DNA of 64,000 nucleotides from Paramecium pentaurelia (Eukaryota; Ciliophora; Oligohymenophorea; Peniculida; Parameciidae). Location of the stretch: assembly GCA_905183005.1 (NCBI GenBank), contig CAJJDO010000031.1:475842-539841 (forward strand), given 5' to 3'. The position numbers and the translations under genes were made by a program. Every line of letters begins with the position of its first letter. The stretch's first letter is position 1. Positions 14,001 through 24,515 of the stretch are shown here, piece after piece. The notes beneath the pieces are model-generated. The model was given only the letters and a program-made list of their open reading frames with translations. It made no database searches and had not been told where the DNA came from.

Positions 14001-16174
14001 GAAGCCCTTGCAAAAGAATCTCCTCAAGAAAAATAAAAATAAAAATAAAAGTAAAAGATTTTATCAAAAGGACTCATACCAATATAAAATGATGCCTAAA
14101 GCTAAAAGTCATCAATAATGAATATTCCTAATAAAGTTCATAAATTTGTTGAATTTCTTCAAACAAATAAATATCCATCTATATTTCATGGAATATTTGG
14201 ATTAATTCTAGCACATTTTGTTATAGTAATATTTTATATTAGCATTACATCTGTTTTATTTCATTAAAAAAAAGAAATACAATCAGATTGCATAATTTAT
14301 ACATTTAGTGATGTTGATTATTTTAATGGTTTTAGTTTAATTTTATCTGGATCAAGACATACAATATTTAATTCAAATTATTTCAGTATATTATAACCAC
14401 TTATTTTAAAAGTGGATAATACATCATTAAAATTGACAAGTAAGGATTGTATAGTTATTTCATGGCATTTATTAATGTCAGGATAATAAGATCTTGTTGG
14501 AAAATATGAAAATTATTCATAAATATTATTAGAATATGAATAAAAATAGATTACATACTATTATCCTGATTATTCTAATTCAAAAATTTTAAGTTAAGTG
14601 TTACTTGATTAAGCTACATATTATACTACTATGTACCTTTAATTTTATTTTACTTATCGTAGCATTTTATCATTAAATGCTTATTTATCTGGTGGAAATG
14701 ACAATATATTTTTGTAATTAAATTATTTAAATTTAGAGTGAGAAATAGATATATACTTTATTTTAATTATTAAGATGCCATTGAATTAACTGAAGATTCA
14801 ATTTAATCATGTTATGATTATAATAATGATGCAAATAAATACTTTGATTAATTAACTTAATTATGGTTTATAATTATGTATATAGTAGCAATTTTAATTT
14901 TAATTTTCCACATTGTAACTCTTCTTAAAATTAAAAAAGTAATACAAATATATTTAAAATAATTTATTCAAATAGATTTTGAGGAAAGTTAAATTATAGT
15001 AAAATAATTTGAGAATATGTTACAAAACTTAAAATAAGAAAATATTTTATTGAAATATTAGGATTTTGAAATTATTAAATAGATTCCATCTAATATATTT
15101 TAAGTTTTATAATAATAAGAAACTAAAACAACTTTATAAGATGAAAATGAAATTAATACTAATCGTAAAAAAAGAGTAACATCAATTAATGCAAAAAAAA
15201 TAAACTTTGCTACTCCATCTTTTTCAATCAGAAAATATCTTTTATTATATATATTTTTGATGTTACTTAAAATATCCTTTTCAGTTGTATTTTAGATTTA
15301 TTATGATTACTTATCTTCTGGAATTGCACCAGCAGCTTAAAGAGAATTAGAATCATAAAAAATGAGGTTAGATTTCATTATGACAATAAATATGTGGGAT
15401 ACTTATCTTTTAAAATAATTTTATAATGCTTCTTAACATTTAATAAATACTAATTCTATATTTAGTTATTCAAATTAAAATATCAAAAATAACTAAAAGT
15501 TATTCAATTTATTAGAAATTGATAAAAATTCATTATTAGAAAAAATTAAAATTATTCAAGCTTATGATTTAACTAATTTTCTATATCATAATTCAGATGA
15601 ATAAAATTAAAATTTATTAATTTCTGAATCTAATAAATAAATTTTATTAGGATAAGATGTTTGTTTATTGACTAATTGTAATATGATAGATGATTTATTT
15701 CATGATCGTCCTCATACTGAATATTTGATAGATTATTACTAAGCTGGTTTAATATAATTATTTAAGAATGTTTTGCAAGTAATAGTAGAATACAATTATC
15801 TAATAACAGATGACTCTTTAACACCAGAATAAAAAGTCGAAGGAATTGTTCAGATGTATTAATCTTTCAATTATTTTATATATATATTTTATGGATTGGA
15901 TGCTACATAATATTAGATATCATAATTTTGTAAATATTTTTTAGATTAAACTTTAAATTAATTAGAATACTTAACATCTTCAAACATTATTTATGTTTTA
16001 ACTTTTGGAATTTTATTAATGATAATTACTATTATTGCTGAATGCTATATTTTCTTCCATTTCTTTAATAAATTTGAATTAGCTAGAGAGAGTATTAGAT
16101 AAATTCCACTTGAGACTTTATTTCAAAAAGGAATACCAAAAAAATTGAACAATATTATGATGAAATATAATTGA
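11062..16174 (+). CDS. Giant multi-pass PAS-domain membrane protein, TmcB/TmcC-like, copy 2
   Basis: The protein is about 1,680-1,690 aa. Introns are inferred at about 11370 (24 nt, optional because in frame), 11940 (26 nt) and 14720 (23 nt). It has the same architecture as the upstream gene: an N-terminal TM block, the CPC motif region (about 12155), a PAS-like domain with FFGYKNDEKNLTHIKQLMP, and C-terminal TM helices with the shared motifs SGSRHT and LSGGNDN. It is strongly diverged from copy 1. Two of the Cys pairs in the Cys/His cluster are lost (IQTH and HRIYC instead of CQLCH and HCQYC). Runs of Asn and Lys/Gln in the linker before the C-terminal TM part are absent from copy 1. Function is inferred only from the family. 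Confidence 0.75.
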
Positions 16175-16237
16175 ATTTTATTTAATTGAATAATAATTAT
16201 AATGTAACATTTAAAATTATATAAATATATTTAAAAA

Positions 16238-17359
16238 TCATAAAGTTTAGAATAATTCAGAGTTAGTATTTATTATTTCAGTAAATACCTTAATTAATTT
16301 TTCATGAAATTCAATATGAATTTAATTTAAACAATTATTATATGAATCCATCCAATCTTAAAAGTCAGGAACAATTAATTCCTACTTTATTTTTATTATA
16401 TTTTCAATACCAAATTGAGATATCTTCTAAATCTAATATAATATTCCTTTTTTAACAATCTAAAGTTCATTATCATTCAATTTATATTAAGTTTATTCAA
16501 ATATAAAATCTTAAAATGCTTCTAAACATTTAGATTCATTCTTTTTAACATCATCACATAACTCTTATAGAAACTTTTACACTTTTTCAATATATGTATT
16601 TAGTATTTTATCTTAAATGCTTGAATCTAATTATTTTAAAATTGTTGATGGATCGATTGAATAAATGCAATCAAAATTAAGATTAGCATTATGAATGTTA
16701 AACATATCTTCTTATTTCTCATCAATTACTTTTAGAATAATATTATAAGCATTTCCTACACTTCTCCAAATAGGTAAGGGAAATCTATCTCCATTATGAA
16801 TAAATATATCGAATCCAATTATCTTTCCTAAATTGAATAGTCTCTCTTAATTAAATATTTTTTTTGCTCTCTCTCCTTAAAAACAATAGAGTTAAAGGCC
16901 AGGAATATATTCAATGATCTCAAAGTAAGCAACTTTTAATTTTTATTTAAGTCGATGAGATAACACTTCATCTGTTGAAGCTGCAAATAAAATATCATTT
17001 CTAAGTTCTTACATCTCTACATCACACCATTTTAAACATTTCATCTAAGTTGTTTTTATATCAAGTGCTTATGCTAATTTGTTAAGAAAAAGTTCAACAC
17101 CAACTTAACCTGATAACTTAAGAACGATTGCACCTTACTCTGAATCAATAAATATTACTCCTCTGGAACCAGAATCACTCATCTTAATTGATTTAATGTT
17201 CTTTAATTTTATGAAATCAAAATCCACATAAGGTTTAGCTGCATAATCAAACTCTTATAATTAGACTTACGATTTATTTACATTTTACTATTCTATTTAT
17301 TATTCAACTATTTCTTTAGATCTTAAATGAATATTTTTGATATATTTATTTTATTTCAT
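16238..17359 (-). CDS. Actin-fragmin-kinase-like protein
   Basis: An intronless frame of 374 codons (373 aa). I chose the ATG at 17359 because the frame is open from there. Residues from about 45 to 230 carry features of the actin-fragmin kinase catalytic domain: SDSGSRGVIFID (glycine-rich element), GAIVLKLSG (Lys), and FIHNGDRFPLPIW followed by SVGNAYNIIL (catalytic N-x-DR type and metal-binding Asn). These kinases have a diverged protein-kinase fold and in Physarum phosphorylate actin when bound to fragmin. No gelsolin or kelch domain is visible, so the substrate here is unknown. The C-terminal 130 residues are helical and acidic. Confidence is good for the domain and low for the substrate. 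Confidence 0.75.
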
Positions 17360-17575
17360 TAATTATAATGATTTTAATCTTCATCTGAAGGTTTTATATT
17401 TAAATGAATTCTGTTCAATTATGAAGAAAATTTATGGTTATTATAATATTAGGTTGTGGTTATTTTTATTTTTTGTAATTAAATCAATAATGATTATTGT
17501 ATCAATTATCTATATGGTTTATAGATATATCTACTTTTACAACACCAACAGTTCATGTAATTACAAATATATTAA

Positions 17576-17977
17576 TCAAAAAATCTGCCAATATTTAATT
17601 AATACTTCCTAAATCTATAAATTCAAATTCTAGCAATTTGGTAATTCAATATTAGTTATTTGCTATGGATCGAAATCTTGAAATTTATCTTTATCAATTT
17701 TATGGATCAACAAAGATTACTGAGAGTATCCTTAAACATTATTGTCAGATAACAAATTAATATCCTTTAGCTCTATAATTTTATATTCACAATATTCAAT
17801 TACATCTTTATAAGAAGAAATCTGAAGATAGTTATATTTATTTATTAATTCTTTTTCAATAAATTTGATTTTATCAACTATGCCATTCATAACAATAGCA
17901 TAAATAAAACTCAAAAAGATAATAAATCTTATTTTTGTAATGCTTTTATGATACTATATCACTGGATTTAAAATCAT
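17576..17977 (-). CDS. Hypothetical small protein, 133 aa
   Basis: ATG at 17977, TGA at 17576. It starts MILNPVIQYHKSITKIRFI, followed by a hydrophobic stretch (FIIFLSFIYAIVM) that could be a signal anchor, then a charged Lys/Glu/Ile part and a Q-rich end. A 21-nt GT...CAG segment near the end could be an in-frame intron. Below the TGA, the next 210 bp are also open in another frame and end in a TGA overlapping the start of the actin-fragmin-kinase-like gene; no splice site links the two. No family recognised. Confidence 0.55.
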
Positions 17978-18408
17978 TATCCCTCCATAATTAATTCTAA
18001 AATATTTTATTAGAATTTTACAATATCTGATTCATCCAACGTTTTGTTTTTATTTTATATCATACTTTTTATAAATTGATTTTTAGATATTTATCTTTAG
18101 GAAATAATTAAAGATTTTAATTTAATTTCTGATTAAATTAATTTATAAGAATTTATGTATTATTTATTTAATAAATAATATTAATGTTATATTAGCTTTT
18201 TGGCTAATATTAGATTTATTCAGCAATGATATTTTTATTTTTTAATCCATTACAAGATTCAATATACTAAGTATCGATTACATTATTCTTTGTTTTATTT
18301 AAATCATTAATAAATTGTTGTCATTTACTTTACTATAAAAATTTTAGAATAGAGGTTTCATATACCTATAATTAGATAAAATAATATTATAAAAAATTTA
18401 GTTGATTA
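17978..18408. other. Intergenic spacer with one hairpin
   Basis: A+T-rich spacer between divergent genes, with no convincing coding frame. The one notable element is a short perfect hairpin: an 8-bp stem at 18189-18196 and 18203-18210 with a 6-nt loop. Nothing else is recognised. Confidence 0.5.
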
Positions 18409-19725
18409 ATGGGAGAAATTATTTAATTGAATTTCGGAGACATTGGAAATAATATTGGACATTAATATTTACAGAAATTAGTAGATGATCATTATTTAGA
18501 TGAGAAAAACAATTCGATTAGGGATTAATATAAACAAAAAATTCATGTATCATTTGAGGAATTAAAGAATTAATAATACTAGTTTAGAGGAATATTTGAT
18601 AATTCAAGCGATTGTAAAATCATAGATTATATTTTAGAATCCATTAATAAACTATTAACATCTCCTGAATGTGAATACATCAATAATGACTTATTACTGT
18701 CTTATAGAAATAGGAATAAATCAGGTACCTATTCAAATAGCTAAATCAACTTTAAAGATTAAGTAGCAGATGAACTATTTGAAAAATTGAGTCATCAGAT
18801 TGAAAAATGTGATAGGGTTTTTGGATGTCATTTTGTTCATTCTACTTTTGATAATTCATCAGGTTCATCTGGATAGGCAATTAATTATTATAGGGATAGA
18901 TATTCAGATAAATTTAGTAGTTCTTTTTCATTAATTCCAAATATTGTAAGTACTAACACCATTGAAATTTATAATACTACTTTTTCATTTTATCAATTAG
19001 TTGAAAATTGTGATGTTGTTATGCTATTTGATTATGGAGCATTGGAGAAATAATTATTAAAAATAAGATAATAATGCAGTTTTGAAAATTACAATAATGT
19101 TATAGCTGAATGTTTATTATAAATAAATTGTTCATAACGTTTTCCTGGTCATCAAAATGGAGATTTAAGAAAACTTTCCACTAATCTTATTCCTTTTCCT
19201 CGTATTCATTTCTTAACATGCGCATTTACTCCTATTGATATCAATTCAGATTGGAAATAGTAAATTAACAATTTAAGTATACCTGATAACACTTATTTAA
19301 CTTTTCATGATGTAACTAGAAATTTATATTTTACTCAAGCATTAATTACAAGATGCAATTCATATCATTTAGATTTTCAATAATCTCTATCAACATTATA
19401 AAATAAATTAGGTTGGATTCCTGATGGTGAATTACATATGAATTGTAAAATTGAAAATAGAAGTCTAGGAAAAACAGTTATGCATGTTGGAAATCATAGA
19501 GATTTAGGACATAGCTTTAAATTACATGGTGAGTTATTTACTGCAAGTTTTAGAAGAAAAGCTTTTTTACATTATTATCTATAAGATGGCATGGATGAAA
19601 TGGAATTCACTGAGGCTGAGTCTAATCTAAATGATTTTGTCTCTGAGTATTAAGATTATTGTTGCCAAGCATCATACTATGATGAAGAAGAGTATAATGA
19701 ATAAGTATCTGAAGAATACATGTGA
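18409..19725 (+). CDS. Highly diverged beta-tubulin-type protein
   Basis: An intronless frame of 439 codons (438 aa), close to normal beta-tubulin length. Beta-type hallmarks remain: start MGEIIQLNFGDIGNNIG (beta: MREI ... GQCGNQIG), the T7 region RFPGHQNGDLRKL followed by PFPRIHF, and near the C-terminus DGMDEMEFTEAESNLND with an acidic tail. The T4 phosphate-binding loop, normally GGGTGSG near residue 140-146, is replaced by DNSSGSSGQ near residues 148-156, and the region around residue 60-70 is also diverged. It is therefore unlikely to bind GTP normally but keeps the catalytic T7 loop. Ciliates have several minor tubulins (eta, theta, iota, kappa); which one this is cannot be told by eye. 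The conserved frame argues against a pseudogene. Confidence 0.85.
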
Positions 19726-20043
19726 GAATAATTATAAATTATTAATAATACATAAATCAAAAAAATTGTCTAGACATTTTCTAGAGAATATTTGAGTAAT
19801 AATATAGATAAAAATTATTTTAGCTTTATATAAAACTACAGATTTTTATTCATAGTTTAATCAGTAAATAATTGAAATAGAATTTATGAAAAATGAAAGA
19901 ATTTTAATTAACCATAAATACAAGATAGTCCATATAAAAGAATAAGTCAAAACTCCATTCTTTTTTATTAAAAAATAGTTGTTTTTATAACAATATTTAT
20001 ATGATGTATCTTATCAAATACATCATTAAACTTAATTACTCAC
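19726..20043. other. Convergent intergenic spacer
   Basis: A+T-rich spacer between the 3' ends of the tubulin-like gene and the NAK-type kinase. I see no gene or clear structure in it. Confidence 0.5.
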
Positions 20044-20319
20044 TCATAATATTATATTTGATAAATCATATTATTATTGTTAAGGCTATGGTTCATCTAA
20101 TCCTATTAAATCAATTGTTTCTTATTGAGGATTTAGAGGTAATTATTAAGATTGTATTTAGGTAGTTTGAACACCAAATTGTTGTTAACTATTTCCAATC
20201 CAGAAATTCGTGGATGGTTAAGTAGATTGATGTGATTATTCAGTATAATTAGTAGTCATATCCCATGCACTATTAGCTGGAGATGTAGAAAATGAATTAA
20301 TTTACATTTATTGTGCTTA

Positions 20320-20371
<52 letters not shown>

Positions 20372-21847
20372 GGTTAATTAAATTGGGAATCCCATTAAAA
20401 AGGATTTGGACTTGGAGAATGAGAGGTTGAAACAAAGCCAAAATTATCAAAAGCTTATTAAGTAGATTATTATTAAACCCATTAATTTGGATTATCCCAA
20501 GCATTGTTAGTACTAAACCCTTATTGAGGATTACTAAATTAAGTAAAAATATCTTATGATGATTTTGATTATTGTTATTATTAATTAAATCCAGAAAATG
20601 GTTGAAATTATTATTATTATTATCTTTATTATTGTTATAATTATTACACTTATTATCTCTACACATATTATTATTAAGGTTATCGAACTTATTATTATTA
20701 TTGCTATTTAAATTAAGTTTTTTCTGTTTAGATTTTTTTTTGTAAATTCATTAATTCATCAATTGGAATATCACCATCAAATTTCTTAACTTTGAAACTA
20801 TTTTTATTATATTATTCCATTTCTTATTCTAATTTCTATTCTCTATTTTTTATTTCTATTGCTTAAGCCTAAAATTTTCTTCAAACTATTACATTCAATT
20901 ATATATATGGTAATGAATGAAATTGAGCTAGAATTCTTTCAACATCAAATATAGATGGTCTTAATTTTGGATCAGGTGTAAGCATAAGTCTAATAAAATC
21001 AATCAATTTATCTGAATATCTATGCTATTTAGGTATATTGTATGTAGCAGTGGAGATGGCTAATTTAGAGCTCTCTTAAAAGGGATGTATAAAAAAACAC
21101 AATGTGTATAATACACATCCTAGCATCCAAATATCTGCTTTTTCTCCTACATCATATCTCAAAAATAAGTCTGCCATTTCTGGAGGTCTATACATTAAAG
21201 TTGTATTTTTTTCCCATTCTTCTTCATAAATTATGAAATCAGACTATCTGATTTAACTAATAATAATAATTTATAACTCTAACCTTAAATCAACTCTTTG
21301 AGTACTAGCAGATCCAAAATCACATAATTTACATCTTCCGTTTTAAAATAACACATTCTCTATTTTTATATCTCTATGAGCCATAGGTGGTTGTAAAGTA
21401 TGCAAACACTTAATGCCTTATGTAATTTCCTAAGAGAATTTCAATTGAACATATATACTCTCATATAGCCTAAAAGTTATTCTTCTGGAAATCTTGAATT
21501 TGGATCTTTAGCCATCAAATCAAATAAGCTTCCACCACCACAAAATTCCATTAGAATCAAACATACATGTTGTCCTTTCTCTTATACAAATGTGCCACCC
21601 ATGAAATTGACCAAATTTGGATGTCTAGGCAAATGTTTCTGGTTAAAATTTGAATTTTTTATACCATAATTTCTAATTCATTCCTTGCTACTTAAGTTCT
21701 CTCCTCTCCTTAACAATAAGATTTTTTCAATGCAAAAACTTCTTTGGTATTTACATCAATTGCTTTTAGTATATAGCCATACCCTCCTTCAGATAACAAC
21801 TTTTCTTCTTAAATTGTACGCCCATTAATATTATATCTAGATAGCAT
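20044..21847 (-). CDS. NAK-family (AAK1/GAK/BIKE-like) Ser/Thr kinase with Q-rich, NPF-bearing tail
   Basis: The protein is about 567 aa, with four inferred introns (26, 29, 27 and 18 nt) leaving a whole number of codons. The kinase domain occupies roughly residues 8-290. It shows the glycine loop LLSEGGYGYI, VFALKKS (Lys), AHRDIKIENVL, CDFGSAST and MYRPPEMADL, all typical of the Numb-associated kinase family, which phosphorylates clathrin adaptor mu subunits. The tail is Gln/Asn/Ser-rich, includes a run of about 16 Gln from consecutive TAA codons, an NPF motif (EH-domain ligand) in SPNPFQWD, repeated AWD elements, and ends DLIGLDEPQP, like clathrin/adaptor binding tails. A role in endocytosis is inferred from family and tail motifs. 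The intron after NVI is only 18 nt (20869-20886). Confidence 0.85.
20323..20370. repeat. TAA/TTA trinucleotide microsatellite (16 units) encoding polyglutamine
   Basis: Sixteen uninterrupted TTA units on the plus strand read as TAA on the minus strand, in frame with the NAK-type kinase, so each is Gln in the ciliate code. In the standard code the same tract looks like poly-Asn in a shifted minus-strand frame. Confidence 0.95.
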
Positions 21848-21927
21848 AATAAAATTTATAATTATTCATATTCACTCTAATTAAATTATTAGCATCCATC
21901 ATTGAAGTATGCAGAATATCTATTTAA

Positions 21928-22146
21928 TCAAGATTTAGTTGTATAAATATAAATTTTTTTCAAACCAGCAGAAGTATTACTATATTTTAATTTAGGAAAT
22001 AGTTTATCATACTTTCTTGAATTTTTGAATTTATTATAAATTTTTGAGACATACTTTTCTTTTTTATAATTTATCAGTCGAATTAAAGTTATTAGATAAT
22101 AGACTTTAAATACAAGCTTGAACACTTCAAACATTTTTCTTGACAT
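21928..22146 (-). CDS. Possible small basic protein, 72 aa
   Basis: ATG at 22146, TGA at 21928. It starts MSRKMFEVFKLVFKVYYL and is rich in Lys, Tyr, Ile and Leu, with a short hydrophobic segment. It contains no TAA or TAG at all, which is unlike most genes here but also unlikely for 72 random codons in such A+T-rich DNA. It lies directly upstream of the NAK-type kinase on the same strand. No family recognised. It could be a real small gene or a chance frame. Confidence 0.4.
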   Translation of the reverse strand: MSRKMFEVFKLVFKVYYLITLIRLINYKKEKYVSKIYNKFKNSRKYDKLFPKLKYSNTSAGLKKIYIYTTKS

Positions 22147-22631
22147 TATTATTCACTTCTAATTGTATCAAAAATTTGATAAATAACTTTTAAGAGAGAA
22201 CTCTCTTCTCAAATTATGAAGATTTTAAATCAAACCAAACAAATTCTTATCTTATTTATATTGATCAGATCTTTTGCTCCTGTTGATCTGATCTTTCATT
22301 AATCTAATTATCACAAGTTTTTAATACAAAGTAATCTAATTAATTTTTATGCATTTTTGTGTATTATATAATATAATTTTACATCTGAATATTTGAGTTA
22401 CTCTATTTATTAATACAATAATATTAATTATGTTTTGAATTGCAATATTAAAATACTTATTTGTATTTAATTACTTTAAAATTTAACAAATCATAATATT
22501 ATTATAATAACAAAAATAAAGACAGAATAATACATAATAGCTTTTATCTATATATATATTAAATAACTAAGAGCCAGAAATAAACTTTAATATTATGTTA
22601 TTTAAATTAGAATATTTTTAAGAAATAATAT
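22147..22631. other. Intergenic spacer with a 9-bp inverted repeat
   Basis: About 485 bp of A+T-rich DNA with no convincing frame. An inverted repeat, GATCAGATC at 22263-22271 and GATCTGATC at 22285-22293, is relatively G+C-rich for the region and forms a 9-bp stem with a 13-nt loop. Confidence 0.5.
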
Positions 22632-23176
22632 TCATTATTATTTGCCTTTTACCCAGATGCCTTCAATAATATTTCCATTTGGTTCTATTAATTTTCCTTT
22701 ACCATCTTATTTTCCATTTTTCCAATTACCTATATATTTTTAGCCATTTGGCCATCTCAGTTCTCCAAATCCATGCTTCTTATCATTTTTGAATTCGCCT
22801 TATAATTTATTAAATTTAATACCAACATACTCCTTACCATCATAACATAATGTACCCTAACCTTCCATTTTACCATCAACCCAATTACCTTTGTATGTTT
22901 TTCCATTGTACCAATAATATTCTCCATAACCGTGAAAATTTTCATTCAAAAATTCACCCTCATAATGTGAAGAATCACCCCATTTAAAAATTCCTTTTTT
23001 TACCTTTTTACCTTTTTCAAAAAAGCCTTCAAATGAGGTTCCATTATCCCAGTGAATTTAACCTTTTCCATCCTAGATTCACCTTAACAATATACAGGAA
23101 GCCCATCTTTCATTTCGCCATCGTATATTCCTCCATCTGGAAAAGTATAAGGAACTTGAGAATAACAAGAGCCCAT
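22632..23176 (-). CDS. MORN-repeat protein, predicted N-myristoylated
   Basis: 173 aa with one 23-nt intron near 23090. It begins MGSCYSQVPYTFPDGG: Gly2 with Ser6 fits the N-myristoylation consensus, and Cys4 could be palmitoylated. The remainder is a series of MORN repeats, such as FHGYGEYYWYNGKTYKGNW, KHGFGELRWPNGQKYIGNW and QDGKGKLIEPNGN, about six in all. MORN repeats bind membranes or act as scaffolds in ciliate cortex and other systems. The start lies 19 bp after the TGA of the SCP-type phosphatase on the same strand, so its promoter must lie inside or above that gene, or both may share a transcript. Confidence 0.85.
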
Positions 23177-23195
23177 AAATTAGAAATAAAAATAA

Positions 23196-24499
23196 TCAAT
23201 CGAATTTATATTCAATTAAATCAAGTAGCTTAAGTTTGTTTTTATTGAATAATCTAAGATCTTCTTAATCAGCTGCTTCCATTAAATACGTTGCCAAATA
23301 TTTGAGTTCCTAATCATTTTTATCATCATGCCATTCTAATATTGGTATTCCATTATCAATTTAAAACCCAAAAGAATGAGCAAGATTATCAACAATAAGC
23401 ATATTTTTAATTTACTTATTAGAAATAATCCTAAGATCCTTTATATAAAAGCCATTTTTAGTTTCCAAACAATTCTACCTTGATAAAATGCCAGAAATCC
23501 ATTAACCTTTAGGATCCAAGTACTTGACAATAGTACTAGCATAAGCACTAGATGAAGCAGTATAAATATAGATTGTATAGAGTTAACTCATTTATTATAA
23601 GAACCATTAACAAAATGGTCGAACATTTAAATATATCTACAAAATAGAAATGTTGAATTACTCTAGCTTCTTCTCCTTATTCACTAACTGCTATTATGCA
23701 AGTTTAAGATTTTTCCCTTGATGAACAACTATGAATTAAAGTTTCATCCAAATCTAAGAGTAAGGTTTTTGCTTTAGGATTTCGAGCTTCAGGTAATACT
23801 TACATTTTTGTTTTAATAAAATTTAAACTTGGTCCCTTTAGACAACGAGTAGCATATATTAATCCTCTTTAGGTAAGTTGTAAGAATTTATTAAATGAAG
23901 TCTCACCTATTGTAGGTCCATAAATTAGATGTCGAAAAGGATGATTAGAAAATTTACATCGTGCATTTTATTTAGCTTTTGACAATTCAATGTCAGAATT
24001 GACATCTCTCTACAATTTACTATGATTAAATAGGATCTTACACTTAAAAAACTTATTAATTGTTGTACTCTTTCATCTTCTATTGGATTTTAGTTGATTA
24101 CTCTTTTACATTATATGGATCTTCATTATTATTTTAAGTTTTATGTGTTTTGATATCTTCTTCTCTTTCTTCTTCAGCACCTTCAACATCACCCTCTATT
24201 CCATTCATTAAATTTCTAAATTTTGATGGTTTTTAACCTAATATAAATGTTATTGTACTTGTTGGTCCTTTTTTAGCATGCTTTGGGGAATCTTTATCTG
24301 AATCATCAGTTTGATATCCAGTGAGATTTTGACTAAAATGTGACATTTTACTTGGTGGTTTACTGATTTATTTTAACTAGAACTCGTCCTTCTAATTAGT
24401 TTCAGATTATTCATCCTCTGAATAAAACTATTTATCATTATTCAAGTGTTATAAATGTTAGACTGAGGTACTGGCTCTAAATTTATATATATTATCCAT
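23196..24499 (-). CDS. SCP/FCP-type (NIF-domain) HAD phosphatase
   Basis: 418 aa with two introns (22 and 25 nt) and a whole number of codons. The first 200 residues are polar and acidic, with a run of Glu (GAEEEREEDI). The C-terminal half is the HAD-type phosphatase domain: the catalytic LLLDLDETLIHS, YLNVRPFC, YTASSSAYASTIVKYLDP, SGILSRQNC and a late MLIVDNLAHSFGFQIDNGIP. This is the SCP/FCP1-like family, whose members dephosphorylate Ser/Thr in partners such as the RNA polymerase II CTD. The real substrate is not evident. The start codon is only 16 bp from that of the divergent coiled-coil gene. Confidence 0.9.
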
Positions 24500-24515
24500 T
24501 TAATTAAATATTATA

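Noticed and set aside
17337..17612. 91-aa hydrophobic plus-strand ORF
   Set aside because: It lies in the spacer between two minus-strand genes and overlaps the start of the actin-fragmin-kinase-like gene; its Phe/Tyr/Ile bias is typical of antisense A+T-rich DNA.
20256..20666. Standard-code ORF with long poly-Asn on the minus strand
   Set aside because: It is a shifted frame of the NAK-type kinase tail; the correct ciliate-code frame reads poly-Gln from TAA codons.
22757..22945. Met/Lys-rich ORF on the minus strand
   Set aside because: It is an out-of-frame reading of the MORN repeats.
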